Assembly (NCBI GenBank): GCA_005882135.1
Contig: VBDR01000033.1
Location: 1-64,000, forward strand
DNA: 64,000 nucleotides
Source: Chloroflexota bacterium
GTDB lineage: Bacteria > Chloroflexota > Dormibacteria > Dormibacterales > Dormibacteraceae
Reading direction: 5' to 3'
Part shown: positions 27,612 to 36,654 of the stretch, one piece after another
How the letters are laid out: each line of letters starts with the position of its first letter
Numbering within the stretch: the first letter of the stretch is position 1
The notes under the pieces: generated by a model
The model's input: only the letters and a program-made list of their open reading frames with translations
Database searches by the model: none
What the model was told of the DNA's origin: nothing
Program-made: the position numbers and the translations under genes

Positions 27612-28160
27612 CTACGGGATTATCGGTTCGATCACCGCCACCGAGCCGTCGGCGCGCCGGACCATGATCTGGATCTCGCCCGAGTCCTCATCCAGGTAGA
27701 CCAGGACGGGCTGGCTGTCCGCCTCGAGCTCGGAAACCGCCTCCTCCTCGGACATCGGCCGGAGCTTGAGCCGCAGGCGCTCAGGTTCGCTCGAACGCGG
27801 CGTGGCGCGCTCTTCGACGATCGGCACTCGGACCGGCGAGACAGCCTGCTTGCGATGGGTCACCTTCTCTTTGAACGCCACCACCTGCCGGTCGATCTTG
27901 TCAAGCGCAAGGTCCAGGGCGGACTGCGGATCGGCTCCGCGTTCACGCGCATGAAGCACGGGCGCTCGCCGACCGTCGAGATGCAGGTTGATGCGGCAGA
28001 CCGTGGTGGACAAACCGCTGCGCTTGCGCTCTTCGGAGAATTCCACCTCCGCATCCACCACTCTGCCGAAGTGGCGCGCCAGGCGGGTCAGCTTGCGGTG
28101 CGCCGTCTCGCGCACCTCCTGCCCCAGACCGTTGGTACGGTCGTGCAGGACGACCTTCAC
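27612..28160 (-). CDS. hpf: Long-form ribosome hibernation promoting factor
   Basis: The 182-residue protein combines an N-terminal RaiA/HPF domain (residues 1-100, with LDLALDKIDRQVVAFKEK in its last helix) and a C-terminal dimerisation domain (about 125-182, PVLVYLDEDSGEIQIMVRR). A Pro/Glu-rich linker joins them. The long form makes 100S ribosome dimers in stationary phase in Gram-positive bacteria. The start is GTG 28158-28160. A -10 element directly upstream suggests a leaderless mRNA. Confidence 0.93.
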   Translation of the reverse strand: MKVVLHDRTNGLGQEVRETAHRKLTRLARHFGRVVDAEVEFSEERKRSGLSTTVCRINLHLDGRRAPVLHARERGADPQSALDLALDKIDRQVVAFKEKVTHRKQAVSPVRVPIVEERATPRSSEPERLRLKLRPMSEEEAVSELEADSQPVLVYLDEDSGEIQIMVRRADGSVAVIEPIIP

Positions 28161-28166
28161 AGCCCG

Positions 28167-28172
28167 AGTATA
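28167..28172 (-). promoter_or_regulatory. -10 box of hpf, probably leaderless transcript
   Basis: TATACT on the minus strand ends 6 bases before the hpf GTG, so transcription should start at or next to the start codon. No -35 box stands out. This is the second case in the window, after tatA, of a -10 box placed for a leaderless mRNA. Confidence 0.45.
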
Positions 28173-28192
28173 GACCCGGCCCGAAAACCTGC

Positions 28193-29329
28193 CTAGCGGG
28201 TCGCCGGCTTGTATCCGGGCGGCGGTGGAAAGAGGGCTGTGATCTCTTTCGGAAGCGGGATGCCCTGAGCGAACATGCGGTCCAGGATCTTGGGCCGCAG
28301 GCCGGTCGGCCTGAACTCGGCGATGATCTTGCCGTCGGAAGTCGCGCCCTTCTGCTCCATCACGAAGATGTCCTGCATCGTGATGACGTCCTGCTCCATG
28401 CCGACGATCTCGGTGATGGCCGTGACCTTGCGGGAGCCGTCGCGCAGGCGGCTGAGCTGGCAGATGAGGTTGATCGCCCCGGCGACCTGCTGCCGGATCG
28501 CCTTGATCGGAAGGTCAACGCCCGCCATCAGGACCAGCGTCTCGAGACGGGCGAGCCCGTCGCGTGGGCTGTTGGCGTGAAGCGTGGTCATCGAACCGTC
28601 GTGGCCGGTGTTCATGGCTTGCAGCATGTCGAGCGCCTCGCCGCCACGACACTCGCCGACCACGATGCGCTCCGGTCGCATACGCAATGAGTTGATGACC
28701 AGCCGCTGGATGGTGACCTCGCCTTCGCCGTTGATGTCCTTCGGCCGTGTCTCGAGGCGGCAGACATGCTCCTGGTGGAGCTGAAGCTCAGCCGCGTCTT
28801 CGATGGTCACGATGCGGTCCTCGACCGGGATGAAGCCCGAAAGCACGTTGAGGAAGGTCGTCTTACCGGTGCCGGTGCCTCCCGACACGATGATGTTGGC
28901 CTTCGAGAGCACAGCTGCCTTCAGGAATCCAAAACCAGCCTCGTTGCAGGTGCCGAAACGAATGAGGTCCTCGACCTGGAAGGGATCGCGAGAAAACTTG
29001 CGGACGGTGAGCAGCGGGCCGTTAAGCGCGAGCGGCCGGATGACCGCGTTGACGCGGGAACCATCGGCGAGCCGGGCGTCGCAGAGCGGCGAGCGCTCGT
29101 CGATGCGGCGGCCCACGGTGCGGACGATGAACTGGATGACGTTGAGGAGTTGATCCTCATCGACGAACTTGATGTTGGTGAGAACGACCTTGCCCGCCAT
29201 TTCAACGTAGACGTGGTCGCTCCCGTTGACCATGATTTCGGTGACGCGGTCGTCGCGGATCAGGGGCTCGATCGGCCCTAGCTGCTGGTAGTACTCATCG
29301 ATGTTGATACCTGGGATCCGGACTGCCAT
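28193..29329 (-). CDS. TadA/CpaF-family pilus assembly ATPase, short form
   Basis: Secretion ATPase of the type II/IV superfamily. The 378-residue protein has Walker [14 protein letters not shown], Walker [19 protein letters not shown] and the His box [11 protein letters not shown], all typical of CpaF/TadA. It lacks the long N-terminal region of the second copy at 34150-35634. A GGAGG sequence precedes the ATG. It stands 2.9 kb away from the tad cluster and has no pilin or platform gene beside it, so it may serve the same pilus or a separate one. Confidence 0.92.
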   Translation of the reverse strand: MAVRIPGINIDEYYQQLGPIEPLIRDDRVTEIMVNGSDHVYVEMAGKVVLTNIKFVDEDQLLNVIQFIVRTVGRRIDERSPLCDARLADGSRVNAVIRPLALNGPLLTVRKFSRDPFQVEDLIRFGTCNEAGFGFLKAAVLSKANIIVSGGTGTGKTTFLNVLSGFIPVEDRIVTIEDAAELQLHQEHVCRLETRPKDINGEGEVTIQRLVINSLRMRPERIVVGECRGGEALDMLQAMNTGHDGSMTTLHANSPRDGLARLETLVLMAGVDLPIKAIRQQVAGAINLICQLSRLRDGSRKVTAITEIVGMEQDVITMQDIFVMEQKGATSDGKIIAEFRPTGLRPKILDRMFAQGIPLPKEITALFPPPPGYKPATR

Positions 29330-29370
29330 TCGTGAGCCTCCGCCCGCGAGTTTGATAAGCCGACCCCGAA

Positions 29371-30045
29371 CTATACGTTAACCCTCGCAATTGAGACCCC
29401 CGTTACGGGCCCCGATCCGGCCGCCCGCAATGCATTTGCGCAAGCGTCCAGCGTGGCTCCCGTGGTCGCGACGTCGTCCACGAGCAAGATCGACTCGCCC
29501 GCCAGGCGTCCGCCGCGCCAGGCGAACGCGCCGCTGACGTTCTCGAATCGTCGCAGCCGGTCACGCCCCACCTGTGGCGGGGTGGGACGCGTACGAACGA
29601 GTTCTCCTTTTGGACTCGAGAGTCTCATGCGCTGGCGAAGGTCGCGGGCCAGGAGCTCGGCCTGGTTGTAGCCGCGCTGGCGAAGACGCTCGGGATGCAG
29701 CGGGACGGCGATGACCCATCGCCCGGCCAAGCCTTCAATGGCAAGCCGCTCACCGATGAGCTGGGCCAGCGGGGCGGCAAGGCGCTGCCAGCCCTCGTAC
29801 TTGAAACGCTGCACCGCGGGTTCGACGGGGCCCTCGTATGCAACCGCAGACCGCAGCCGCGCGAGCGACCGCAGGCGAGCGCGGCAGCCGCAATCACGGC
29901 GCGCGGAGGGCAGCTCGACGCCGCAGCGCCGGCAAAGCGGCTCGTCGAGGCGCCGGATCCTGGCCCGGCACAGGTCGCACAGCCAGGCCCCGACTCTGCG
30001 ACAACCACCGCACCGTGGCGGCAGCAAGAGATCCAGCACGTGCAC
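29371..30045 (-). CDS. comF: ComF-family phosphoribosyltransferase-like protein
   Basis: The 224-residue protein has the ComF layout: an N-terminal zinc ribbon (CGGC, CDLC, CRRCG and a following Cys pair CGCR), the HPERLRQRGYNQAELLA helix and the PRPP loop ILLVDDVATTGAT. ComF-type proteins act in DNA uptake in naturally competent bacteria, although the biochemical role is unclear. The start is GTG. It lies between TadA and DUF192, so a link to pili and DNA uptake is possible. Confidence 0.9.
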   Translation of the reverse strand: MHVLDLLLPPRCGGCRRVGAWLCDLCRARIRRLDEPLCRRCGVELPSARRDCGCRARLRSLARLRSAVAYEGPVEPAVQRFKYEGWQRLAAPLAQLIGERLAIEGLAGRWVIAVPLHPERLRQRGYNQAELLARDLRQRMRLSSPKGELVRTRPTPPQVGRDRLRRFENVSGAFAWRGGRLAGESILLVDDVATTGATLDACANALRAAGSGPVTGVSIARVNV

Positions 30046-30087
30046 CTGACCAGCGTATGCGGGCGGTCAAGAGCCTCTTAACAGGAG

Positions 30088-30423
30088 CTACTGGATGATG
30101 ATCTGGTCACCCCGCCGCAGGTCGATTTCAGAGGTGGAGCCAGGCGGCAGCTCGAGCACGCTGTGCGCGCCCCACTCGAGAACCACGATGCCCCACCACG
30201 CCGGCAGCTTGCGGTACACCTTCTTGACCCGCTCGCCATGGTCCAGAAACACCGCGTCGATTGCGAAGTTCATGAAGAGCATGTGGATCCCGTTGCACGG
30301 GATGAGCCACATGCCTCGCCCAGGGCTGAGCTGATTGCGAAACATCAAACCAAGTCCGCGGCCGAACATGGTGCGCGGCATCTCCAGCTCCTCCGCCAGC
30401 ACCGTGCCGCTCCGCTCATGCAC
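30088..30423 (-). CDS. DUF192 protein
   Basis: From GTG 30421-30423 the protein has 111 residues: PRTMFGRGLGLMFRNQL, GMWLIPCNGIHMLFMNFAIDAVFLD and the C-terminal LELPPGSTSEIDLRRGDQI. These are the conserved blocks of DUF192, a small beta domain often found near tad pilus genes or exported. There is no signal peptide here. Start codons farther upstream (to 30498) would translate a palindromic repeat and were rejected. Confidence 0.85.
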   Translation of the reverse strand: MHERSGTVLAEELEMPRTMFGRGLGLMFRNQLSPGRGMWLIPCNGIHMLFMNFAIDAVFLDHGERVKKVYRKLPAWWGIVVLEWGAHSVLELPPGSTSEIDLRRGDQIIIQ

Positions 30424-30429
30424 CGCGCG

Positions 30430-30530
30430 CCTTCCCCTCCCTTTATGGGGAGATGACCTCTTGTCCTCCCCATTCATGGGGAGGTGTCTCCTCCCCACTT
30501 GTCGGGAGGTGGCGCGCAGCGCCGGAGGGG
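30430..30530. repeat. Dispersed palindromic repeat family 1, copy a
   Basis: Three nested hairpins of the type CCTCCC-loop-GGGGAG occur here (30436-30452, 30464-30484, 30491-30510). The last continues into GGCGCGCAGCGCCGGAGGGG, the two-hairpin unit shared with copies at 40.6, 46.0, 48.9, 61.7 and 63.0 kb. It fills the gap between the divergent DUF192 and hydrolase genes. Confidence 0.75.
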
Positions 30531-30567
30531 CTCATTCATCCCGATCGCATAGGGTAATTCCCGCGCC

Positions 30568-31314
30568 ATGGATTTCGACAGCGAAGGCGTCCGACTGCAT
30601 TACGAGGTCAACGGGCCCGAGAAGGGAACGCCTCTTGTCGCCGTGCACGGCTTCGCCTCCGACTACCGCCTCAATTGGGTCGGCACCCGCTGGCAGGAGA
30701 CGCTGACCAACGCCGGCTTTCGCGTGATCGGCCTTGACTGTCGCGGCCACGGACACAGCGACAAACCCCACGACGAGGCCGCGTACGCAGTCGAGATCAT
30801 GGCCGGCGATGTAGTTCGGCTGCTGGACCACCTCGATGTCTCCTCGGCGGCGTACCTGGGCTACTCGATGGGCGCGCGCATCGGCATCGAGGTGGTCGTC
30901 GAGTTTCCCGAACGAGTCCAGCGGGCTGTGCTCGGCGGCATCGGAGCGAGCGGAGCCATCGAGCACGCCCGGCGGATCGCCCACGCCTTTCGCGTCGGCG
31001 AACCCACCGACGACCCTATCGCGCAAACTTTCTACAAATTCGCGGCCGCGCGGCCCACGAACGATCTGCTCGCGCTTGCCGCATGCATCGTGGGGCTGCG
31101 GGCTGAAAACGACCCCGAGCGACTCGCAAAGATCACGACGCCGATCCTAATCGTGGCCGGCGATCGCGACGATATCGCCCGCGGTGCACCGGAGCTGATC
31201 GAGCTGATTCCGTCGGCTCGCCTGGTCACGATCGCGGGGCGCGACCACATGAGCGCGGTGCCGGCGCGCGAGTTCAAGCAGGCCGCGCTCGAGTTCTTGA
31301 CCGCCGAAATATGA
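30568..31314 (+). CDS. Alpha/beta hydrolase
   Basis: The 248-residue protein has the hydrolase-fold elements in order: oxyanion strand AVHGFASDYR, GLDCRGHGHSDKP, the nucleophile elbow GYSMGA, the acid in VAGDRDD and the catalytic His in GRDHMSAVP. It resembles soluble esterase or 3-oxoadipate enol-lactonase-like enzymes; the substrate is not predictable. The stop codon overlaps a perfect 11-bp hairpin (31313-31339), the beginning of the tandem repeat region. Confidence 0.9.
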   Translation: MDFDSEGVRLHYEVNGPEKGTPLVAVHGFASDYRLNWVGTRWQETLTNAGFRVIGLDCRGHGHSDKPHDEAAYAVEIMAGDVVRLLDHLDVSSAAYLGYSMGARIGIEVVVEFPERVQRAVLGGIGASGAIEHARRIAHAFRVGEPTDDPIAQTFYKFAAARPTNDLLALAACIVGLRAENDPERLAKITTPILIVAGDRDDIARGAPELIELIPSARLVTIAGRDHMSAVPAREFKQAALEFLTAEI

Positions 31315-31733
31315 GAGGGAACCCAAATGGTTCCCTCTCATCGCCCGGTCGCTTCGCGACGGGGCTGCTCTCTTTCCGGTATACGGTTGGGATCTTCTAA
31401 GTAGCCACTCGGGGCGACGCTTGGGAGACCTCACGCAATGTGTGATGCGGCCGGGGTAAACCCGGCCGCCAATGCAGCGCTAAGGCACTTTCAGGTGAGG
31501 AGCCGCGGGGCTTAGCCGGCCGGACGGTGGTACCGGATCCTGACCGCCGAGGTATGAGGGAACCCAAAGTTGGTCCTCTTTCAGCGCCCGGTCGCTTCGC
31601 GACCGGGCTGCTCTCTTTCCGGTATACGGTTGGGATCTTCTAAGTCGCCACCCGGGCTGCAACGCTAGGGCCCCCTTTCACGTGAGAGGAACCGCGGGAC
31701 TTAGCCGGCCCGATGGTGGTACCGGATCCGGTG
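31299..31733. repeat. Tandem repeat pair (family 2) between hydrolase and DUF421 genes
   Basis: Unit 1 (31299-31540) and unit 2 (31541-31733) share, in order, GACCGCCGA, GAGGGAACCCAAA, CGGTCGCTTCGCGAC, CTCTCTTTCCGGTATACGG, TTGGGATCTTCTAAGT, GGACTTAGCCGGC-like sequence and GGTGGTACCGGATCC. Unit 1 begins with the last codons of the hydrolase; unit 2 ends with the last codons of DUF421. The block therefore fills the whole 387 bp gene-free gap. Perfect palindromes within it (GAGAGGGAACC with GGTTCCCTCTC; CCCGGTCGCTTCGCGACCGGG) could act as terminators or processing signals. Confidence 0.8.
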
Positions 31734-32207
31734 CCGGCTCCGATGCATGACGGTGCCGGTCGGCAAGACTGAGATGGTTCCGTCGGCCTCGAGCACCGCG
31801 AGCTGCACCTCCTTCACGTCGGCGATGCCGTGCTCGCGGATTGCCATCTCCACCTCCTCCTGGTCCACGCCTTCGCGGCGCATCACGTCGGTCAGGTACT
31901 TGCCGTCCCGCACGACAACCGCCGGCGCGGGGGTGAAGAGACGGTGAAAGCGAGGCAGGTTGTCGAGCTTGCCGACCAGGAAGTTCAAGGCCACGAGGGT
32001 GACGATCAGGATGAACCCGCCACCCAAAGACGTGTCCGGTCCCGTGATCGCCGGCTGCAGCGCGTTGGCGACCAAGAGGATGAAGACGAGATCGAAGAGC
32101 GTGAACTGCCCGACCTCTCGCTTGCCAAACAAGCGCAGGGCGACCAGAAGCGCGCCATAGATCAGCGCTGCACGCAGGACAAGCTCCCACGCCGGGATGC
32201 TTGGCAG
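31701..32207 (-). CDS. DUF421 (YetF-like) membrane protein, probable CTG start
   Basis: Read from CTG at 32205-32207 the protein has 168 residues. A first helix (PAWELVLRAALIYGALLVAL) leads into RLFGKREVGQFTLFDLVFILLVANALQ, then another helix pair, and a cytoplasmic beta domain (VVVRDGKYL, VLEADGTISVLP). This is the DUF421/YetF family of unknown role. No ATG or GTG exists between the tadC stop and TTG 32132, and starting at TTG would delete the first helix. The last codons are repeated 192 bp downstream. Confidence 0.82.
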   Translation of the reverse strand: MPSIPAWELVLRAALIYGALLVALRLFGKREVGQFTLFDLVFILLVANALQPAITGPDTSLGGGFILIVTLVALNFLVGKLDNLPRFHRLFTPAPAVVVRDGKYLTDVMRREGVDQEEVEMAIREHGIADVKEVQLAVLEADGTISVLPTGTVMHRSRHRIRYHHRAG

Positions 32208-32228
32208 GAGCGCGACTAGAGCCGCGGG

Positions 32229-33149
32229 CTACCTCGGCCGCATCAGGATCAGCACCGCAGGGCCGAGCAGCACGATCCACAGCGTCGGGAAGATGCACCC
32301 CACCATGGGGAGCATCATCTTCAGCGTCGCCTGGGCTCCTCTTTCCTGCGCGCGCTGGCGGCGCCGACGCCGCATTTCGTCAGCCTGGATGCGCAGGATC
32401 TTGCCGATGCCGGTGCCGAACTGCTCAGACTGGATGACAGCCTGGATGAAGTTGTGCAGGTCCTCGACGCCACTGCTGCGGCCCATCTCGTCGAGCGCTT
32501 CGAGGCGCGGCCGGCCGAGGCTGACCTCACGGAGAGCCTTTGCCAGCAGCTCGGACAAGGCGTTCTTGTACTTGTCGGTGACCCTGGCCAACGCGGCGTC
32601 AAAACCAAGGCCGGCGTCGACGCAGATGACGAGCAGGTCCAGCGCGTCGGGCAGGTTCTTCTGGATCTCGGCCCGGCGGCCGTCGACCTTCTGCTTGAGC
32701 CACGCCACGGGCGCGTAGTAGCCGAGGATGGCGCCGACCGCCAGCGAGATGACCAGGTAGACGGGGTTGCCAAGCAGCAGCCCGACAAGCAGCCCAAGCG
32801 CCGCGAAGATCGCGGCGGCGACGAGCCGGATCGCCATGAAGTCTTCGGGCGTCAGGTTGCCGGGCCGTCCCGCCAGCTCAAGCCGGTTGAGCAGGTCCTG
32901 GCGCGCTTTTTGCGGGGTCGACCGCGACAGCATCGAGCCGAGTCGTTCGATCGCGGGCCGCAGCACGCGCTCGCTGAACGGCCGTTGCAGCTCGATCTCC
33001 TCCACGGAGAGCGGTTTTTCGCCCCCATAGACGGAAAGTCGCTGCTGAACCATCTGCGCGGTATTGGTCGATGGCGTGCGCGAGATGCCGATGAAGAACA
33101 GCAGTACGCCGCCGGCGCATACGAGTGCAAGAAGGATTGTTGTGGACAT
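32229..33149 (-). CDS. tadC: Flp pilus assembly platform protein TadC
   Basis: Inner-membrane platform protein of the type II secretion F family. From ATG 33147-33149 (MSTTILLALVCAGG) the protein has 306 residues. One N-terminal helix is followed by a soluble segment, two central helices (about 90-130), the F-domain core (LPDALDLLVICVDAGLGFDAALARV) and a C-terminal helix pair. A longer frame upstream overlaps tadB and was rejected. It follows tadB by 2 bp. Confidence 0.93.
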   Translation of the reverse strand: MSTTILLALVCAGGVLLFFIGISRTPSTNTAQMVQQRLSVYGGEKPLSVEEIELQRPFSERVLRPAIERLGSMLSRSTPQKARQDLLNRLELAGRPGNLTPEDFMAIRLVAAAIFAALGLLVGLLLGNPVYLVISLAVGAILGYYAPVAWLKQKVDGRRAEIQKNLPDALDLLVICVDAGLGFDAALARVTDKYKNALSELLAKALREVSLGRPRLEALDEMGRSSGVEDLHNFIQAVIQSEQFGTGIGKILRIQADEMRRRRRQRAQERGAQATLKMMLPMVGCIFPTLWIVLLGPAVLILMRPR

Positions 33150-33151
33150 CT

Positions 33152-34132
33152 TTAGACCTCGATCGCGACGATGCGCCTGATGATCAGGTTGCCGATGAAA
33201 ATCATGAAGGCGCCGATCGCCAGCAGGATCCATCCGATGATGCTGCCGAACATAGGCTGGAAATAGGTTGGCGTGACAAAGAACATGAACGCGGCCAGCA
33301 GGATCGGCAGCGCCGTGATGATCGTGCCCGATGCACGGGCCTGCGCGGTCAGCGTCTGGATCTCGCCTTTGATGCGCACGCGCTCACGGATCGTGTAGGC
33401 GATGTTGTCCAGGATCTCGGCCAGGTTGCCACCCACCGTGCGGTGGATCGAATAGGCCGTCGCCACCAGGTCGAAGTCCGCGCTCACGATGCGCCGGGTG
33501 ATGTTGCTCAGCGCCTCATCAGGCGACCCACCGAGGTTCATCTCGCGGACCGCCCTGCCGAACTCGTCTCCGATGGGCGCCACCGCGTTCTTGGCCACGG
33601 TGTCGATCGCCTGCGCGAACGAGTAGCCGGCCTTGAGTGCGTTCGAGAGCAGGGTCAGCGTGTCCCCCAGCTGCGAGTTGAACTTCTTCAACCGCTGGCT
33701 GATCCGGTACCTGACGTAGAAGCTCGGGATCATGTAGCCGACGAAGAACAGCAACAGGAACAAAAGCCCCCAGCGCCAGTAGGCGATGAGCCCGACAAGG
33801 GCGCCGGTCCCCACCTGGATCATGAAGTACTCGGAGGGGCGCAGCTTGAGGTCTGCACGCTGCAGCTGCTCGGCCACCGACGGTTTGCCCTTCTTGACGT
33901 CACCGCGGCCCATCCTGTCCGCCGCGGGCTGGAACAGGCGGTTGAGCGAGTCACGGAGGCCCGTCGACTGCGGCAGCGCCTGGGCGCCGGCGGTCGTCAC
34001 CCCGTAGGCGGCAAGCCTGGCCTGGAAGTCCTCAGTACCTCCGGCGGCGCGCCGCATCTGGCTGATGCCGAGGAACAAGAGGAAGACGCCTGCGAAGGCG
34101 ATCAGCCCGAAAACCACGGGGATGGGTGGCAT
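33152..34132 (-). CDS. tadB: Flp pilus assembly platform protein TadB
   Basis: The 326-residue protein has an N-terminal helix (VVFGLIAFAGVFLLFLGI), a helical soluble part, two central helices, the F-domain core (LTLLSNALKAGYSFAQAIDTV) and a C-terminal helix pair. With TadC it forms the membrane platform onto which TadA assembles Flp pilin. It is tightly packed between tadA and tadC. Confidence 0.93.
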   Translation of the reverse strand: MPPIPVVFGLIAFAGVFLLFLGISQMRRAAGGTEDFQARLAAYGVTTAGAQALPQSTGLRDSLNRLFQPAADRMGRGDVKKGKPSVAEQLQRADLKLRPSEYFMIQVGTGALVGLIAYWRWGLLFLLLFFVGYMIPSFYVRYRISQRLKKFNSQLGDTLTLLSNALKAGYSFAQAIDTVAKNAVAPIGDEFGRAVREMNLGGSPDEALSNITRRIVSADFDLVATAYSIHRTVGGNLAEILDNIAYTIRERVRIKGEIQTLTAQARASGTIITALPILLAAFMFFVTPTYFQPMFGSIIGWILLAIGAFMIFIGNLIIRRIVAIEV

Positions 34133-34149
34133 CTATATCTCCTTGAGGG

Positions 34150-35634
34150 TCAGTACAACTTGTCCGGGGGTGGTTGCTTGCTCGGCGCGAAAAGTTGCTC
34201 CGGGACGTCTTCGCCTTCGGCCCTCAGATGCTCCATGCGCATGGGCAGGGCTCCAGTCGCGGTGTGGTAGCCAACCGCTTTGCCCTCAGCGTTGACGCCG
34301 ACTTGCTTGAAGTTGAAGAGCTCCTGGAACTGGATTTCGCCATCTTTGATCCCGGTGATCTCGGCCACGCTCACGATGCGGCGGATGCCACCGCGAAGGC
34401 GGGACTGCTGCACGATGAGGTGGATAGCGGCACCGATCGTCTCCCGGATGGCGCGCGAGGGCAGGTCCTGGCCTGCCTGGAGGACCAGCGTTTCCAGACG
34501 GACCAAGCATTCGTGCGGGTTGTTGGCGTGAAGCGTCGACATCGATCCATCGTGGCCCGTGTTCATGGCCTGGAGCATGTCGAGGGCCTCGCCGCCACGA
34601 CACTCGCCGACGATGATGCGGTCCGGGCGCATACGCAGACAGCTCTTGACCAGCTCGCGAATCGGCACCGCTCCCTTGCCTTCGACGTTGGGCGGACGCG
34701 ATTCGAGCTGGATCCAGTGCGGCTGCTGCAGCTGGAGCTCGGCCGCGTCCTCGCACGTGATCAGCCGCTCGTTCTCCGGGATGAACGTCGAAAGGATGTT
34801 GAGGAGGGTCGTCTTGCCTGAGCCGGTGCCTCCGGAAACCAGGATGTTGAGGCGCGCGCGAACGCACGACCGCAGGAAGGTCATGATCTCGGGGCTCGAA
34901 GACTTGAAGCGGTTGACGATGTCCGCCGGTCCCCACTTCTCCTTGGCGAACTTTCGAATCGTCAACGCTGGGCCCTTGAGGGCGATGGGCGGGATGACCA
35001 CGTTGACACGCGAGCCGTCTTTCAAGCGCGCGTCACAGATGGGGGTCGATTCGTCAACGCGCCGTCCAACCAGGCTGACGATGCGGTCGATGACCTGGCG
35101 CATCTGGCGCTCCGACTCGAAGGTCACCGACGAGAGGATCGGCTCGCCGCTCTTCTCCACGTAGATCTGCTTTGGATGGTTGGCCATGATTTCGGTGATG
35201 TTCGGGTCGGCGAGCAGCGCCTCGAGCGGACCAAGGCCCAGCACGTCGTCGAGGACCGAATCGACAAGGCGCTCCTTGTCGTTCTTGGTCATCGTCATCG
35301 CCGTGGATCGGAAGTACTCCTCGGCGAGCTCGAGGATCTTTTCGCGGACGCCGGGCTTGTTGCTGGAGTCGATCTCGTCCGCGAACTTCTCGATCAGCTT
35401 GGCGTGGATCTGCACCTTGGCCGCGGTGAACGCAGGCGTGAGCTCGCCGCCGGCGGCGGCGCCGCGTTGACTGAGAGACGGAGCAGGCGCACCCGCCGCC
35501 GGCTGCGCGACCGGGATCGAAGCCTGCGGCGCGTATGGGGTGGCGCCCGGAAGGGTCGCGGTGGCGGGACCGTTGCTTACCGATCCCGCCGGCGGAACCG
35601 TCTGGTTCTGCTTGACCCTATCGAGGAGACCCAA
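34150..35634 (-). CDS. tadA: Flp pilus assembly ATPase TadA/CpaF, long form
   Basis: The 494-residue ATPase starts with a disordered Pro/Ala-rich head (about 1-65) and a helical N-terminal domain, followed by the motor. Motor motifs are VSGGTGSGKTTLLN (Walker A), [18 protein letters not shown] (Walker B) and MSTLHANNPHECLVRLE (His box). It powers pilus extension and possibly retraction. Its core is closely similar to the short copy at 28193-29329, down to [13 protein letters not shown], so the two are paralogs. Confidence 0.95.
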   Translation of the reverse strand: MGLLDRVKQNQTVPPAGSVSNGPATATLPGATPYAPQASIPVAQPAAGAPAPSLSQRGAAAGGELTPAFTAAKVQIHAKLIEKFADEIDSSNKPGVREKILELAEEYFRSTAMTMTKNDKERLVDSVLDDVLGLGPLEALLADPNITEIMANHPKQIYVEKSGEPILSSVTFESERQMRQVIDRIVSLVGRRVDESTPICDARLKDGSRVNVVIPPIALKGPALTIRKFAKEKWGPADIVNRFKSSSPEIMTFLRSCVRARLNILVSGGTGSGKTTLLNILSTFIPENERLITCEDAAELQLQQPHWIQLESRPPNVEGKGAVPIRELVKSCLRMRPDRIIVGECRGGEALDMLQAMNTGHDGSMSTLHANNPHECLVRLETLVLQAGQDLPSRAIRETIGAAIHLIVQQSRLRGGIRRIVSVAEITGIKDGEIQFQELFNFKQVGVNAEGKAVGYHTATGALPMRMEHLRAEGEDVPEQLFAPSKQPPPDKLY

Positions 35635-35646
35635 TCCGATCTCCGA

Positions 35647-36522
35647 TTACAACTTCGTGAAGCCGTACTTCGAGTCGACCTGCTTCTGGGTCACTCCTCC
35701 GGCTGCCGCGATGCTCAGACAAGTCGTGTCCTGGTTGTCCGTTGGCGGCGTGCCGTAGTCCTTGTACGACTCCAGGGTGTAACGAATCTGGGTGTTGTTG
35801 AGAAACCACGTCAGGAACTCGGCGTCGCACTGAGTGAGCTCCACAGTCAGGCTCGAGGTGACACCACTGGTCGGGCCGCCGGTCGATGTCTGGCCCCCAC
35901 CTGCGGCGGGTTGGACGCCCGCAGAAGCCGGCCCAAGACCGATGATGCGCAGATTCGTGAACACCGTCTTGCTGACCACCCTGGTCGGACCTTGCTGCTG
36001 CTGGTTGGTCGCGTTGAATGTCGTCAGGCTCGCCGAGGCGATGACGGTGATGTAGTCGCCGACGCTGATGTGACCCGCGACGCCTTGCATCTCACCGGTG
36101 GGAATGGTCATGGCGACAAAACCCTTGGCGAGGGGCAGGTAGGCGGGTGCTGAGCCGGCGGGCACCAGGTTGATGTCCTTCGCCAGCATGTCGGAGGTGA
36201 GCACAGTGCCCTTGGTGATGTTGATCTCCGAGATGAGGTTGACGACGTCACCGACCGTCGGGTAGGTGTTGGTCAGCGACGCGTTGCCGTTGACCGACAT
36301 CTTTGCGGTCTCCAGGTCAGACGCAGTGATCTGGTGGCGCAAAGGAATCGATTGCTTCGCGATGACGACTGTGGTGTTCGGGCCGCCGAGCCCAGCACCA
36401 CCGCCGGTGCCGCCGATCAGAAAGACTGCGCCGAATGCGAGCACGGCCAAAAGCAAGCCGACGATGATGAAAAGCCGACCTCCGCCGGGACGGGGTCTTG
36501 CAGCAGCAGGTGCGACGGCCAA
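35647..36522 (-). CDS. cpaB: Flp pilus assembly protein CpaB (SAF domain)
   Basis: TTG at 36520-36522 is chosen because GGAGGTGA lies 7 bases upstream. The 291-residue protein has one N-terminal helix (LFIIVGLLLAVLAFGAVFLI), then a SAF domain (VVIAKQSIPLRHQITASDL) and a CpaB/RcpC region. CpaB usually acts outside the membrane with the secretin in diderms. Here no secretin is present, as in monoderm Tad systems. Confidence 0.88.
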   Translation of the reverse strand: MAVAPAAARPRPGGGRLFIIVGLLLAVLAFGAVFLIGGTGGGAGLGGPNTTVVIAKQSIPLRHQITASDLETAKMSVNGNASLTNTYPTVGDVVNLISEINITKGTVLTSDMLAKDINLVPAGSAPAYLPLAKGFVAMTIPTGEMQGVAGHISVGDYITVIASASLTTFNATNQQQQGPTRVVSKTVFTNLRIIGLGPASAGVQPAAGGGQTSTGGPTSGVTSSLTVELTQCDAEFLTWFLNNTQIRYTLESYKDYGTPPTDNQDTTCLSIAAAGGVTQKQVDSKYGFTKL

Positions 36523-36601
36523 GACTAAGTCACCTCCGATGGAATCCTCAAGAGTGGCGACATTGTAACCATGGGAACCGCGATGTCCCCCCAATTCGGT
36601 G

Positions 36602-36631
36602 TAAAGAAGAGAGCCCCGTGAGGGGCTCTCT
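36602..36631 (-). terminator. Rho-independent terminator after the Flp pilin gene
   Basis: Minus strand: a perfect 10-bp stem AGAGAGCCCC / GGGGCTCTCT with a four-base loop TCAC, followed by TCTTT. It lies 24 bases after the pilin stop and before cpaB. It should limit read-through and so give more pilin than assembly proteins. Confidence 0.9.
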
Positions 36632-36654
36632 TTGAAGGTGCTATTACGTGGGCT

